Assembly (NCBI GenBank): GCA_035628875.1
Contig: DASPIZ010000135.1
Location: 62,001-126,000, forward strand
Length of the DNA stretch: 64,000 bases
Reading direction: 5' to 3'
DNA from: Ohtaekwangia sp035628875
GTDB lineage: Bacteria; Bacteroidota; Bacteroidia; Cytophagales; Cyclobacteriaceae
Made by a program: the position numbers and the translations under genes. The notes below the pieces were generated by a model. It saw only the letters and a program-made list of their open reading frames with translations, searched no databases and was not told the DNA's origin. Positions 1 to 8,579 of the stretch are shown here, piece by piece (the stretch's first letter is position 1; each line of letters opens with the position of its first letter).

Positions 1-1905
1 AAAAAGGCACATAACCTCGGCAAAGAACTAAATCTGTCGTCAGGCCTTGCCGAGCCGCTTAATTTTATGGGCGTTGCATATAACTATAAAGGCAACCGCA
101 TAAAAGCCTATGAGTATTATGATCAGGCCCTGAAAGTAGCGACTATCCAAAGCGATTCCACGCAGATTGCGTTCTCCAACAATAACCTGGGTCGATTGTT
201 TTTCGAACAAGGTATGCTTAGTCGTTCTTATGAATATTTTGTACGGTCGCTGGCGCTTTTTGCTTCAATCAACGATGCTTCTGGTTTAGCCTATACGTAT
301 CAAAGTCTGGCGAACTTATATAAAACACAACGCGACTTCACCAAAGCAGAAACAAACTATCTCAAGGCTTACAAAATTCGTCTATCGCTTGGTAACACCC
401 GTGACATCATGTCTGCGATGGTTCAGCTGGGAAGGTTATACCAGGATAACAATAATCATGATAAAGCATTGGAGTACCTGCAACTTGCCGATTCTGCCGG
501 CAATGTAATTCAGGATGAGATTAATCTTGCGGAAATAAAAACACTGATTGCAGAAAGTTATTTGAATCAAAACAAATTAGCTGAAGCAGAAAAAATGTGT
601 GCAACGGGACTGCAAGTAATTACAAAAGTAAACGCTGTGCGGATGTTGCCGCAGGCCAATCTCACCATGGGCCAGATAAAACTTAGCAAAAATGATCTTA
701 CAGAAAGTAAACACTATTTTCAGCTTGCACTCACCATTTCAACAAAGAGTAAAGACCTTAACTCCAAAATGGAAGCGCACTACTGGTTATGGAAGTTATC
801 AGAAAAAGAAAATAACGTCCGCGAGAAATTGCAAAATCACAACCAATACCTGATTCTTAAAGATTCGGTGAAAGACCTGGATCTTGCACGTCATGTGGAA
901 CGCCTTCAGTTTGAAATAGAAATAGAACGGAAGGAAAAGGAAAATGAATTACTAAAGCTCAATGAAGCAAGAAATGAAGTATTCATACAGCAACAGAAAT
1001 TACAGAATATTGTTTTAATCGGTGTCATTGCTTTTGTTTCGTCCATCTTATTCATGCAATGGCGTGCAAGTAAAAGGCGCCGCCAGATAAATGAAAAACT
1101 CGCTGCTCAAAATCATTACATCCAAAAACAAGGAGAGGAAATCGTAGAACAGAACGAAAAATTATCCAAGCGTAACCACGCGCTTTCTGAATTAAACCAC
1201 GAGAAAGATACTTTGATGAGCATCGTTGCCCACGATTTGAAATCGCCACTACACCGCATTAAAGGAATCATGGAGATCATGGAACTCGAAGGCGGCTTAA
1301 CGGATGACCAGCGGACTTATCTTAAAATGACAAAGGATGCTACCAATGCTGGTCTTAATCTTATCAAAGATCTTCTTGATGTTCATATGCTCCAGGAAAA
1401 TACAATTCCTACGCACGCGTCGTTTGACCTGAGCCAGTTTATTTTGGAAAAAACAACGGCATTTGAACCGAGCGCAGAAGCTAAAAAAATTCATTTACTC
1501 ATTTCACGTGTCGAAAATGACCTTGTTTATCTAGACCCTACTTACCTTAGCCGCATTGTCGACAACCTGCTATCCAACGCCATAAAGTTTTCGAAAAAAG
1601 ATTCCGTTGTGGAAATTGCAGCAGGTAAAGACGAGCATTACGTCTGGGTTTCTGTTAAAGATGAAGGTCCCGGATTTTCGGAAACTGATCGCATTCAACT
1701 GTTTCAGCGATTCAAAAAACTGAGCGCGCGACCCACGGCCGGAGAACCTTCCAATGGGCTTGGACTTGCCATAGTGAAAACTTTGGTAGACCGTCTCGGC
1801 GGTAGTATAGCGCTAGATTCAGGCATTAACAAGGGAAGTAAATTCACCGTTAAACTTCCCATCATTCACGAAGCACAATTCGCGGAATCGCCAAAAATGT
1901 TGTAA
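1..1905 (+). CDS. TPR-containing sensor histidine kinase (5' end outside window)
   Basis: The reading frame is open from base 1, so the true start lies upstream; the first in-frame ATG (67) falls inside a TPR helix and is not a start. Visible order: about seven tetratricopeptide-like helical pairs (to nt ~890), a basic/acidic coiled coil, one membrane segment (nt ~1006-1062), a second coiled coil, then a HisKA domain with H-box HDLKSP (phospho-acceptor His codon 1231-1233) and a HATPase domain with N-box NLLSNAIKFS, G1 DEGPGF and G2 GLGLAIVKTL. This is the Bacteroidota architecture in which TPRs probably act as the sensor and the kinase phosphorylates a response regulator. No receiver domain is fused and no cognate regulator follows directly, so the partner is unknown. 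Family assignment is secure; the signal sensed is not visible. Confidence 0.9.
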   Translation, partial: KKAHNLGKELNLSSGLAEPLNFMGVAYNYKGNRIKAYEYYDQALKVATIQSDSTQIAFSNNNLGRLFFEQGMLSRSYEYFVRSLALFASINDASGLAYTYQSLANLYKTQRDFTKAETNYLKAYKIRLSLGNTRDIMSAMVQLGRLYQDNNNHDKALEYLQLADSAGNVIQDEINLAEIKTLIAESYLNQNKLAEAEKMCATGLQVITKVNAVRMLPQANLTMGQIKLSKNDLTESKHYFQLALTISTKSKDLNSKMEAHYWLWKLSEKENNVREKLQNHNQYLILKDSVKDLDLARHVERLQFEIEIERKEKENELLKLNEARNEVFIQQQKLQNIVLIGVIAFVSSILFMQWRASKRRRQINEKLAAQNHYIQKQGEEIVEQNEKLSKRNHALSELNHEKDTLMSIVAHDLKSPLHRIKGIMEIMELEGGLTDDQRTYLKMTKDATNAGLNLIKDLLDVHMLQENTIPTHASFDLSQFILEKTTAFEPSAEAKKIHLLISRVENDLVYLDPTYLSRIVDNLLSNAIKFSKKDSVVEIAAGKDEHYVWVSVKDEGPGFSETDRIQLFQRFKKLSARPTAGEPSNGLGLAIVKTLVDRLGGSIALDSGINKGSKFTVKLPIIHEAQFAESPKML

Positions 1906-2045
1906 TCGCTTCGGTTACCTGTTTCTCTTCACTATTTTTTACCGACCACAAACCGGCATTCACCTACCCTGCTCAGAGGTTGACCTATCTCCTTTATACG
2001 CCTTTTCGCTCCTTCCGTATTTTAGCATATATAAATCAAACAAAA

Positions 2046-2819
2046 ATGGAATCTTCATCAGCTAATAGTTCCCAAGGCAATAACCCAATACCCTACCACG
2101 GTGAACCCAAACATCCGAAATCAAACAATGCAATGGCAGGCTTGATCGTTGTGGCTGTCGGTGCTGTTTTACTGGCAAAACAAGTCGGAACAGATTTGCC
2201 ACACTGGTTATTCAGCTGGCCCATGTTTTTAATTGCTCTTGGTTTTTATCTTGGCGCCAAACATTCTTTCAGAAATCCAGGGTGGCTTATTCCCATTGCA
2301 ATCGGAATCTTCTTTATCGCCGATGATTACTTCTACGATCTTAATCTGATGAAATTTTTCTGGCCTGTGCTTATCATTGTTGCCGGCCTGTTCATGGTCT
2401 TTAAGACACGAAAAAAAAACGATGGGATGGGATCGTGGACCGATAAATTCACCGGTGATTCCTTTCAAAGCTCCGAGAACTTCATTGAAAGCGTTACCAT
2501 TTTTGGTGGCGTTCGAAAAAACATAATCGCCAAAGATTTTCGCGGCGGTGAAGCGGTAACCGTTTTTGGCGGCACTGAATTGAATTTAATGCAGGCCGAC
2601 ACCAGCAGCAGAATAACACTTGAACTGGTGCAGGTCTTCGGCGGAACCAAGTTGATTGTGCCGGCACACTGGAAAGTGCAGACTGAAGAACTCGTGAATA
2701 TTTTTGGTGGCCTCAACGATAAAAGGCCCTTGCCAACGCAACCCCTATCTGACGAATCGAGAGTTTTGATCCTCAAAGGAACCTGTATTTTCGGTGGCAT
2801 TGATATAAAGAGCTATTAA
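2046..2819 (+). CDS. LiaF-like membrane protein (DUF5668 plus LiaF C-terminal-type domain)
   Basis: About 257 residues. I chose ATG 2046 over an in-frame TTG at 1980 because the added residues look like untranslated leader. The N-terminal half has three to four hydrophobic segments with the GLIVVAVGAVLLAKQ and ISWPMFLIALG-type spacing of DUF5668. The soluble C-terminal half has five FGG turns (TIFGGV, TVFGGT, QVFGGT, NIFGGL, CIFGGI) spaced about 20-25 residues apart, the ladder expected for a LiaF-type right-handed beta fold. In Firmicutes LiaF restrains an envelope-stress two-component system. Here the downstream genes are DUF4288, a LytS-type kinase and a LytTR regulator on the same strand, so a comparable role at the cytoplasmic membrane is a reasonable inference but not shown. 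Confidence 0.8.
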   Translation: MESSSANSSQGNNPIPYHGEPKHPKSNNAMAGLIVVAVGAVLLAKQVGTDLPHWLFSWPMFLIALGFYLGAKHSFRNPGWLIPIAIGIFFIADDYFYDLNLMKFFWPVLIIVAGLFMVFKTRKKNDGMGSWTDKFTGDSFQSSENFIESVTIFGGVRKNIIAKDFRGGEAVTVFGGTELNLMQADTSSRITLELVQVFGGTKLIVPAHWKVQTEELVNIFGGLNDKRPLPTQPLSDESRVLILKGTCIFGGIDIKSY

Positions 2820-2865
2820 GACTTACGCAAAACTAAAGTAATTTTTCACCTCAACACCTCCTGTT

Positions 2866-3210
2866 ATGAATTGGTACATTGCAAAAATCATCTTTGGCAT
2901 ATCAACAGGAAACACAAGTCTAAATCAATTCGATGAGCAATTCCGATTGATTCAGGCTGACACACATGAAGAAGCTTTTCTCAAAGCACGGGTAATCGGG
3001 CTCGGGGAAGAAGATGCTTTCCTGAATGACAACAACAAACTGGTAAAGTGGGAGTTTATTAATGTCGAAGAATTGCTTCCGATCAAACAGCTTGAAGATG
3101 GTATTGAATTATATTCGCGTATCTATGAAATGGAAGAAGGAAAGGATCATGTTAATTTCATTCATCAGAAAGCCGTAACCTTACGTTTGAATTCGAGACC
3201 ACTCTATTAA
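2866..3210 (+). CDS. DUF4288 domain-containing protein
   Basis: A 114-residue soluble protein starting MNWYIAKIIF, typical of DUF4288: an N-terminal W-Y-A-K strand, a central acidic helix containing EEAFLKARVIG, and a conserved K-W-E-F-I-N-V strand (residues ~60-68). No signal peptide, membrane segment or catalytic motif is visible, and the biochemical role of the family is unknown. It lies 46 bp after the LiaF-like gene and 9 bp before the LytS-type kinase, so it is probably cotranscribed and may belong to that signalling unit. Confidence 0.75.
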   Translation: MNWYIAKIIFGISTGNTSLNQFDEQFRLIQADTHEEAFLKARVIGLGEEDAFLNDNNKLVKWEFINVEELLPIKQLEDGIELYSRIYEMEEGKDHVNFIHQKAVTLRLNSRPLY

Positions 3211-3219
3211 TCCTTTGCT

Positions 3220-4254
3220 TTGCAGTCAAAAAAGATTTTCCTCGGCAACTTTACCTTTACCTATATCGCATGGTGGCTGGTGTGGGCTGCCCTTCAAACG
3301 GTGGTAGTAAGCTATTCGTTTGGCTTTGACTGGACCGTTGCGCTCAAGGATGCATTATTAACCAATGCCGTCCTTGGACTTGCAGGATATGAAATGATTC
3401 TTGTAATGCGCTATTACCAACCACGCCAGAGCTTACGTATCATCTGGACTATCGGCCTCACTGTTCTATGTATCACCTTTGTAAAATGGCTATTGAATCA
3501 GTGGCTTCAGGATGAATCAGACTACCTATTATTTATCGACAAATGGTTAGTGGTACGGGGGCTTTTCGCCTGGCTTATCATCAGCTTTGTTACCCTGATA
3601 AGCTGGATGTGGTTTTATATGCAGGAACAACAGGAAATTCAATTGCGCAAAGCGGATACGGAAAAACTTGCGCGTGAAGCAGAACTCTCAACCTTACGTC
3701 AGCAATTGCAACCACACTTCCTGTTTAACAGTCTCAATTCGATCAGCGCATTAGCAGGCTCACGTCCGGAAGAAGCACGTAAAATGATTCAGCAGCTTTC
3801 CGATTTTCTTCGCGGTACAATTAAACGGGATAACGTGCAACTCATCCCTTTATCCGATGAACTTTCACACCTGGAGCTTTATCTTGAAATTGAAAAAGTA
3901 CGCTTCGGACACCGCTTAAAAACGGAAGTACACCAAGGTGATAACACATCCGATTTGCTACTGCCATCTCTCTTACTGCAGCCCATTGTAGAGAACGCAA
4001 TCAAATTCGGTTTATATGATACCACGGGAGAAATCACCATCCGCATTGATGCCAGCAACCAAAATAATTACCTGATGCTCACTGTTCAGAATCCATTTGA
4101 CCCGACGACATCACAGCCGCGACACGGTACCGGGTTTGGACTGAGCTCTGTACAACGGAGACTATACCTGCTTTATGGGCGAAACGACCTGTTAACCACA
4201 AAGCAACACAATTCAATTTTTACAACAGCAGTACAGATTCCCCAAAACAGATGA
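3220..4254 (+). CDS. LytS/YehU-type sensor histidine kinase
   Basis: 344 residues from a TTG start (no upstream ATG exists in this frame; the next in-frame ATG lies inside the membrane region). Four membrane segments fill residues ~10-130, followed by a short coiled coil and the His_kinase domain. The phospho-acceptor motif LQPHFLFNSLNS sits near residue 165; the ATPase portion has LLQPIVENAIKFG (N-box) and GTGFGLSSVQRRL (G-box). This class phosphorylates LytTR regulators, and the next gene is exactly that, overlapping by 4 bp (ATGA), which implies translational coupling. The signal sensed by the membrane part is not evident; the LiaF-like neighbour suggests envelope stress. Confidence 0.9.
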   Translation: MQSKKIFLGNFTFTYIAWWLVWAALQTVVVSYSFGFDWTVALKDALLTNAVLGLAGYEMILVMRYYQPRQSLRIIWTIGLTVLCITFVKWLLNQWLQDESDYLLFIDKWLVVRGLFAWLIISFVTLISWMWFYMQEQQEIQLRKADTEKLAREAELSTLRQQLQPHFLFNSLNSISALAGSRPEEARKMIQQLSDFLRGTIKRDNVQLIPLSDELSHLELYLEIEKVRFGHRLKTEVHQGDNTSDLLLPSLLLQPIVENAIKFGLYDTTGEITIRIDASNQNNYLMLTVQNPFDPTTSQPRHGTGFGLSSVQRRLYLLYGRNDLLTTKQHNSIFTTAVQIPQNR

Positions 4255-4988
4255 TCACCACCATTCTTATCGACGATGAACCTTTGGCCAGAAGCATCAC
4301 GCGCGAGTATCTGGCATCTTACTCCGATATTCAAATCGTACAGGAATGTAACGATGGCTTCGAAGGCGTTAAAGCCATCACACAGCACAAGCCGGATTTA
4401 ATTTTTCTCGATATCCAAATGCCGAAAATAAATGGGTTTGAGATGCTGGAACTCCTGGACCCATGTCCCTCCGTAATATTTACCACCGCATTCGATGAAT
4501 ATGCAATCAAAGCTTTTGAAGCACACGCCATTGATTACCTGCTAAAACCTTATAGCAAAGAGCGGTTTGATAAGGCTATGCAAAAATGGTTGCAGCAAAA
4601 AAACAACAACGCAATAGTCAATGAAAAAACCCTACCGGAAAACATACGCCAACCAGAAGAGCGAAATCGTATTGTTGTAAAAGAAGCCGGAAACATCAGG
4701 ATCATTCCGGTTCATGAAGTGTTATACCTTGAAGCATATGATGACTACGTAAAGATACACACATCAAAAGAAATGTTCCTGAAAAAGAAAACCATGAGTT
4801 TTTACGAGCAATCACTCGACGAACACCAATTCGTTCGCGTACACCGATCGTACATTATTCAGTTATCTCAACTCACACGCATCGAACCGTTCGAAAAAGA
4901 CAGTCATATCGCACGCTTGAAAAACGGAACTAAAATTCCCCTTAGCAAAAGCGGATACACAAAACTTAAAACCGTTCTCGGAATGTGA
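4251..4988 (+). CDS. LytTR-family response regulator
   Basis: 245 residues. N-terminal receiver domain with acidic pocket IDDEPLAR and phospho-acceptor in DLIFLDIQMP (residue ~54), the switch residues TTAFDEYAIKAF and the lysine of YLLKPYSKERF. After a linker, residues ~140-245 form a LytTR DNA-binding domain (RIVVKEAGNIRIIPVHEV, YLEAYDDYVKIHT, FVRVHRSYII). Its start overlaps the stop of the upstream kinase, so the two form a two-component pair. A 7-bp-period repeat begins 3 bp after the stop codon, leaving no obvious terminator. Confidence 0.93.
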   Translation: MITTILIDDEPLARSITREYLASYSDIQIVQECNDGFEGVKAITQHKPDLIFLDIQMPKINGFEMLELLDPCPSVIFTTAFDEYAIKAFEAHAIDYLLKPYSKERFDKAMQKWLQQKNNNAIVNEKTLPENIRQPEERNRIVVKEAGNIRIIPVHEVLYLEAYDDYVKIHTSKEMFLKKKTMSFYEQSLDEHQFVRVHRSYIIQLSQLTRIEPFEKDSHIARLKNGTKIPLSKSGYTKLKTVLGM

Positions 4989-4991
4989 GGC

Positions 4992-5313
4992 AGGTTCAGA
5001 GTTCAAGGTTCAGAGTTCATGGTTCAAAGTTCATGGTTCAAAGTTCAAAGTTTAAGGTTGGAGTTCGATAACGAAGCGTTTTGTGAATTGTCTGAAGTTA
5101 GAGGTTTGAGGTTGGTCTCCGATAATCATGATGTTTCCTGTCCTTACCATCATCCTGACGCGACTGTGCTCAAGCACATGTATGCAGAAGGATTCCCTAA
5201 CTCGAGCGAAAAAATGTTTCGTTAGCAAAATCAAATTAAAAAACTGTTAGTATAGAAATTCACATCAATTACGATCAGCAAACTCGAGGCTCATAGCTCA
5301 CAGCTCGTAGCTA
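4992..5313 (+). repeat. Composite intergenic repeat, copy 1
   Basis: Starts 3 bp after the preceding stop. 4992-5061 is ten degenerate 7-bp units of the form RGTTCAA. It continues into a conserved stretch with TTCGATAACGAAGCGTTTTG, a TTTGAGG word, a small hairpin block (CATCCTGA...CAGAAGGAT) at ~5148-5195, and ends with five 7-bp units of an AGCTCGT type at ~5277-5313. The same modules recur in the same order at 8201-8560 and, inverted and with an internal deletion, at 12150-12434. No protein is encoded convincingly. Confidence 0.8.
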
Positions 5314-5336
5314 TTCCCAAACCCAACAATATTCGA

Positions 5337-5526
5337 CATCGCCTTTGCGTGACTCTGCGGCTTTGCGGCTCCTATGTTTGCGGTTAAGCGTATTTATCAA
5401 ATTGCGATAGTACAATGGTAGTGTTTTTCTCACCGCGAAGTCGCGAAGACGCAGAAGTACGCGAAGTGTTAAATAGGATTTTACTTTGCGAAACTTTGCG
5501 TCTCAGCGCCTCTGCGGTTAAGTTGT
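5337..5526. repeat. Approximately 8-bp-period repeat forming a long imperfect hairpin
   Basis: 5340-5390 repeats words such as CTTTGCGG and CTCTGCGG. 5433-5466 and 5484-5517 are two 34-nt arms that are reverse complements at 24 of 34 positions, with a 17-nt loop; both arms are built from degenerate 8-bp units (TCGCGAAG on one side, TTTGCGTC on the other). It resembles the arms of the array at 22031-22530 in design, not in sequence. Function unknown. Confidence 0.75.
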
Positions 5527-5547
5527 TACCAAATTAGTGTCGAAAAC

Positions 5548-5660
5548 GCATCAATTACGATCAACAAACTCGAGGCTCGTAGCTCACAACTCGTAGCTTT
5601 TCGAAAAAACATATAAATAGTCGAAAACAACTTACCGCTTGCAGCCTATAGCCTGAAGCT
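5548..5660 (+). repeat. Second copy of the composite-repeat tail
   Basis: 5548-5600 repeats 5260-5313 almost base for base (CATCAATTACGATCA followed by 7-bp AGCTCGT-type units). It is followed by a GCTTGCA/CCTATAG 7-bp block at ~5637-5660, like the ends of the copies at 8201-8560 and 58504-58680. It lies just downstream of the ABC permease stop at 5697. Confidence 0.7.
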
Positions 5661-5696
5661 TACCAGAAACCGCATCAAACAACGAAACCAAAAACC

Positions 5697-8078
5697 TCAT
5701 TCATTTCTCAACGTATCCACCGGATTTGCTTTTGCCGCTTTAAGCGTTGTACTGCTTGTTGTAAGCATGCCCATTGCAAAGACGCCCACAGCACATACAA
5801 TGATCGGTATAATACTGATGACAATATGGTGCGCATAGATTTCATCCAGCAATGCGTTAATCAGATAAAAACCACCCACACTACCAAATACAACTGCTAT
5901 CATCAGGATAATCACAAATTCTCTATTCAATAATGCGACGACATTCACCACCGTAGCACCGAGAGCTTTACGTATGCCAATCTCCTTAGTACGTCTTGCA
6001 ATGTTGAGCGAAGCCAGCGAAAAAATTCCCGAAGCAGAAAGCAAACCACCAAGCACTGTAAGAAATAGAAAAATCTGTTTGAGGTTGGCGTTTGTCCGCT
6101 TCGTCTCTTCCAACACAATATCCTCCTGAAATTTGCTTTCGTAGGATTTAGTAGGAAATGTTTCCTTCCATATCTTCCCGATGTATTTATCGATCTCGCC
6201 ACGATCAGCGGCATTTACTTTTACCAACATAAGCTTATAAGCATCTGGTGTAGCCGGATAAAAGACAAAAGGCTCTGGTTCTTTTGAGCGGAAAAGGTTA
6301 TCAATATGATCTTCAATAACGCCCACGATGTGACGCTTTACTTCATGTACCACTACAATCTTATCCAACGGATCCACCATGTTTACCTTTTTCAAAAAAG
6401 CTTTATTCACGACTACGGCTTCTGCTAAATCTGATGAATTTTCAGGATTGAATGAATTTCCTTCGATGAATTCAAAACCCATCGTTTCAAAATAATTTTT
6501 TCCAACACCCAACAACCTGGCTTCATATTCTGAAGTATCTACCTTCACAGGAAACTGGTAATTGCTATAACCTACCTGATGATCACTTACGCCAATGTTC
6601 AGAATTTTGGCATTACCTGAAATCGCATTACGGATCGCCTCATATTCGTTTTCACTTTGAATATTCACGGTAATCACCATCTCCTTATCATAACCAAACT
6701 TAATTTGCTCCTGGTAATGTGTGTTTTGAATAAATATAACACCAGCGATCAGCACAATGACCGAAAGGGCAAACTGAATAGCCACCAACGATCGGGTAAG
6801 CCCATTGGTGCCTTTAATCTTTACGCTTCCTTTTAACAATGACACGGGTTTAAATCTGCTGTTAAAAATTGCCGGATATAGGCCAGCCAATAAGGAAGCA
6901 ATGAATACAAGAATGATCAAAGTAATAAAAAGATTTACGCCATCGAGGTCACGCAATCCATAAGGAAGGTTCCACATGGTGGTGAAGGCCGGCACGATAA
7001 ACTGGGCCATGATCAACCCGACCACCAGCGACAGTGAAATTGTAATTACGGTTTCGAGAAGAAACTGTGATACGATCTGCCCTTGCGCTGCACCAATTGC
7101 TTTGCGCACACCTACTTCTTTCAGTCGCTTAGCCGTAAGCGCAATGGATGTATTCGTAAGATTGAAACAGGCAATCAATAAGATCATGCCCGCCATAGAA
7201 ATAAAAATAAGTAACGGAACAAAACTTATGCGCAGGTTCGCATAGCTCGACCGTATGTCATCCTGTGTAAATGACGATTTAAATGGCTCAAGCTTATAAG
7301 CTGTGACCATAGCATCTTTCTTAACTTCATTGCGCAGGGGTATATACTTATCAAATTGTTTACTTATATGGGCTGGATCACTTCCGGCAACCAGTTTCAC
7401 AAAGGTGGAAGGATCACGCCAATCGCCCCAATTATTAATCTCCAATTTATTGATATCCATAAACACTTCAACACGCATCAGCACATTGACCGAGAATGAA
7501 TTGTTAACCGGTGTCTTGGCGAGTACACCACCAACGATTGCCTGGATTTCAATTTCATTCGGATAATTGAGGACCAAGACTTTTCCTACAGCATCCTCGT
7601 CACCGAAATACTTCTTAGCATATTCCTCGCTGATAAAAACACTGTGTTTATCTTTAAACGCCAGGTGACTCCCGCTCTTCAGCGGATAATCGAACATATC
7701 AAAAAATGTACTGTCGACATAGGCGATATTTTCAGAAAACGAATTATCACCATAACGAATGTAACCCCCACCATAGATAAAACGGGTAAACTGTGCGATA
7801 CCGCTGATATCCTCAGCAGCGATGGGACCGAATACAATAGGTGCCGTAATAGTTTGTGTTGTAGGTCCGTCCTTCTCCTTGAAATGTGTATGTACTTTAT
7901 ACACATCAGCTACTTTCTCATCTTTATGAAAGCTGTCGAACTCAATATTATATGCTACTAAGATGTATGCCGTAATACAACACGCCAGGGAAATGCCCAG
8001 TCCGAATGTATTGATGATGACATAACTTTTGTTTCGAAGCAGGTTTCGCCAGGCTACCTGGAGGTAATTTTTGATCAT
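5697..8078 (-). CDS. FtsX/MacB-type ABC transporter permease
   Basis: 793 residues from ATG 8078, chosen because the protein then opens MIKNYLQVAWRNLLRNKS, the usual start of this family; an in-frame upstream ATG would add 19 atypical residues. Layout: one N-terminal membrane helix, a large periplasmic MacB_PCD domain (~50-270), three helices of a first FtsX domain (~280-430, with ACFNLTNTSIALTAKRLKEVGVRKAIGA), a second helix-plus-periplasmic domain, and a second FtsX domain near the C terminus (ARRTKEIGIRKALGA). The duplicated format and size fit the large Bacteroidota permeases that move substrates across the envelope or drive mechanotransmission. No ATPase gene adjoins it; the ATPase at 15472-16194 is 7 kb away and pairing would be a guess. 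Flanked on both sides by composite repeats. Confidence 0.9.
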   Translation of the reverse strand: MIKNYLQVAWRNLLRNKSYVIINTFGLGISLACCITAYILVAYNIEFDSFHKDEKVADVYKVHTHFKEKDGPTTQTITAPIVFGPIAAEDISGIAQFTRFIYGGGYIRYGDNSFSENIAYVDSTFFDMFDYPLKSGSHLAFKDKHSVFISEEYAKKYFGDEDAVGKVLVLNYPNEIEIQAIVGGVLAKTPVNNSFSVNVLMRVEVFMDINKLEINNWGDWRDPSTFVKLVAGSDPAHISKQFDKYIPLRNEVKKDAMVTAYKLEPFKSSFTQDDIRSSYANLRISFVPLLIFISMAGMILLIACFNLTNTSIALTAKRLKEVGVRKAIGAAQGQIVSQFLLETVITISLSLVVGLIMAQFIVPAFTTMWNLPYGLRDLDGVNLFITLIILVFIASLLAGLYPAIFNSRFKPVSLLKGSVKIKGTNGLTRSLVAIQFALSVIVLIAGVIFIQNTHYQEQIKFGYDKEMVITVNIQSENEYEAIRNAISGNAKILNIGVSDHQVGYSNYQFPVKVDTSEYEARLLGVGKNYFETMGFEFIEGNSFNPENSSDLAEAVVVNKAFLKKVNMVDPLDKIVVVHEVKRHIVGVIEDHIDNLFRSKEPEPFVFYPATPDAYKLMLVKVNAADRGEIDKYIGKIWKETFPTKSYESKFQEDIVLEETKRTNANLKQIFLFLTVLGGLLSASGIFSLASLNIARRTKEIGIRKALGATVVNVVALLNREFVIILMIAVVFGSVGGFYLINALLDEIYAHHIVISIIPIIVCAVGVFAMGMLTTSSTTLKAAKANPVDTLRNE

Positions 8079-8200
8079 ATGAGAGAACGTTAGCGGTGGA
8101 GTTAACGCGATGACAATAAATATACCACAAATCAAACCCTGAAAATCAATTCAAATACGAAGATCACAGGTATCACAATGTTCATTTATGAACGGGGTGA

Positions 8201-8560
8201 ACGTTCATGGTTCAAAGTTCAAGGTTGGACATTCGATAACGAAGCGTTTTGTGAAATTGTTTGAGGTTTGAGGTTTGAGGTTGGTTTCCGATAATGATGA
8301 GATTCGGAATTTGTTTGAGCTTCCTTTTTCGTTACCGTCATCCTGATGCGACTGTGCCTCGGCACAGTCATGCAGAAGGATCCCCCGATCGTGAGAAAAA
8401 TGTTTCGTTGGCAAAATCAAACTGAAAAACTTGTTAGTATTGAAAACCACATCGATTATGCCCAACAAACTCGAGGCTCGAGCTCGCAACTCGCAGCTTT
8501 TCAAAAAACTCATCAATAATCGAAAATAGCTTGTTGCCTGTAGCTGCACCAACACACACC
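8201..8560 (+). repeat. Composite intergenic repeat, copy 2
   Basis: Begins with RGTTCAA-type 7-bp units (8201-8228), continues with the conserved ATTCGATAACGAAGCG stretch, three TTTGAGG units (~8264-8282), a perfect hairpin GACTGTGC/GCACAGTC at ~8349-8368 inside a CATCCTGATGC...GCAGAAGGATC block, then CTTGTTAGTA, AGCTCGC-type 7-bp units (~8468-8498) and a CCTGTAGCTG tail. It fills the gap between the ABC permease start and the transporter stop at 8580. Confidence 0.8.
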
Positions 8561-8579
8561 TACTATCGAAATCAACCAC

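Noticed and set aside
1..66. Start of the histidine kinase at ATG 67
   Set aside because: The frame is open from base 1 and the translated residues before ATG 67 complete a TPR helix, so the gene is cut by the window edge.
5019..5225. A 68-codon plus-strand frame after the LytTR gene
   Set aside because: Encoded by the 7-bp repeat and composite module; the translation changes with repeat phase, not with codon use.
5340..5526. CRISPR-like array
   Set aside because: Repeats are 8 bp and degenerate with no unique spacers and no cas genes nearby.
8205..8579. A minus-strand frame of 124 codons in the gap after the ABC permease
   Set aside because: It lies entirely in the composite repeat, its residues follow the repeat words, and it has no start context or homologous features.
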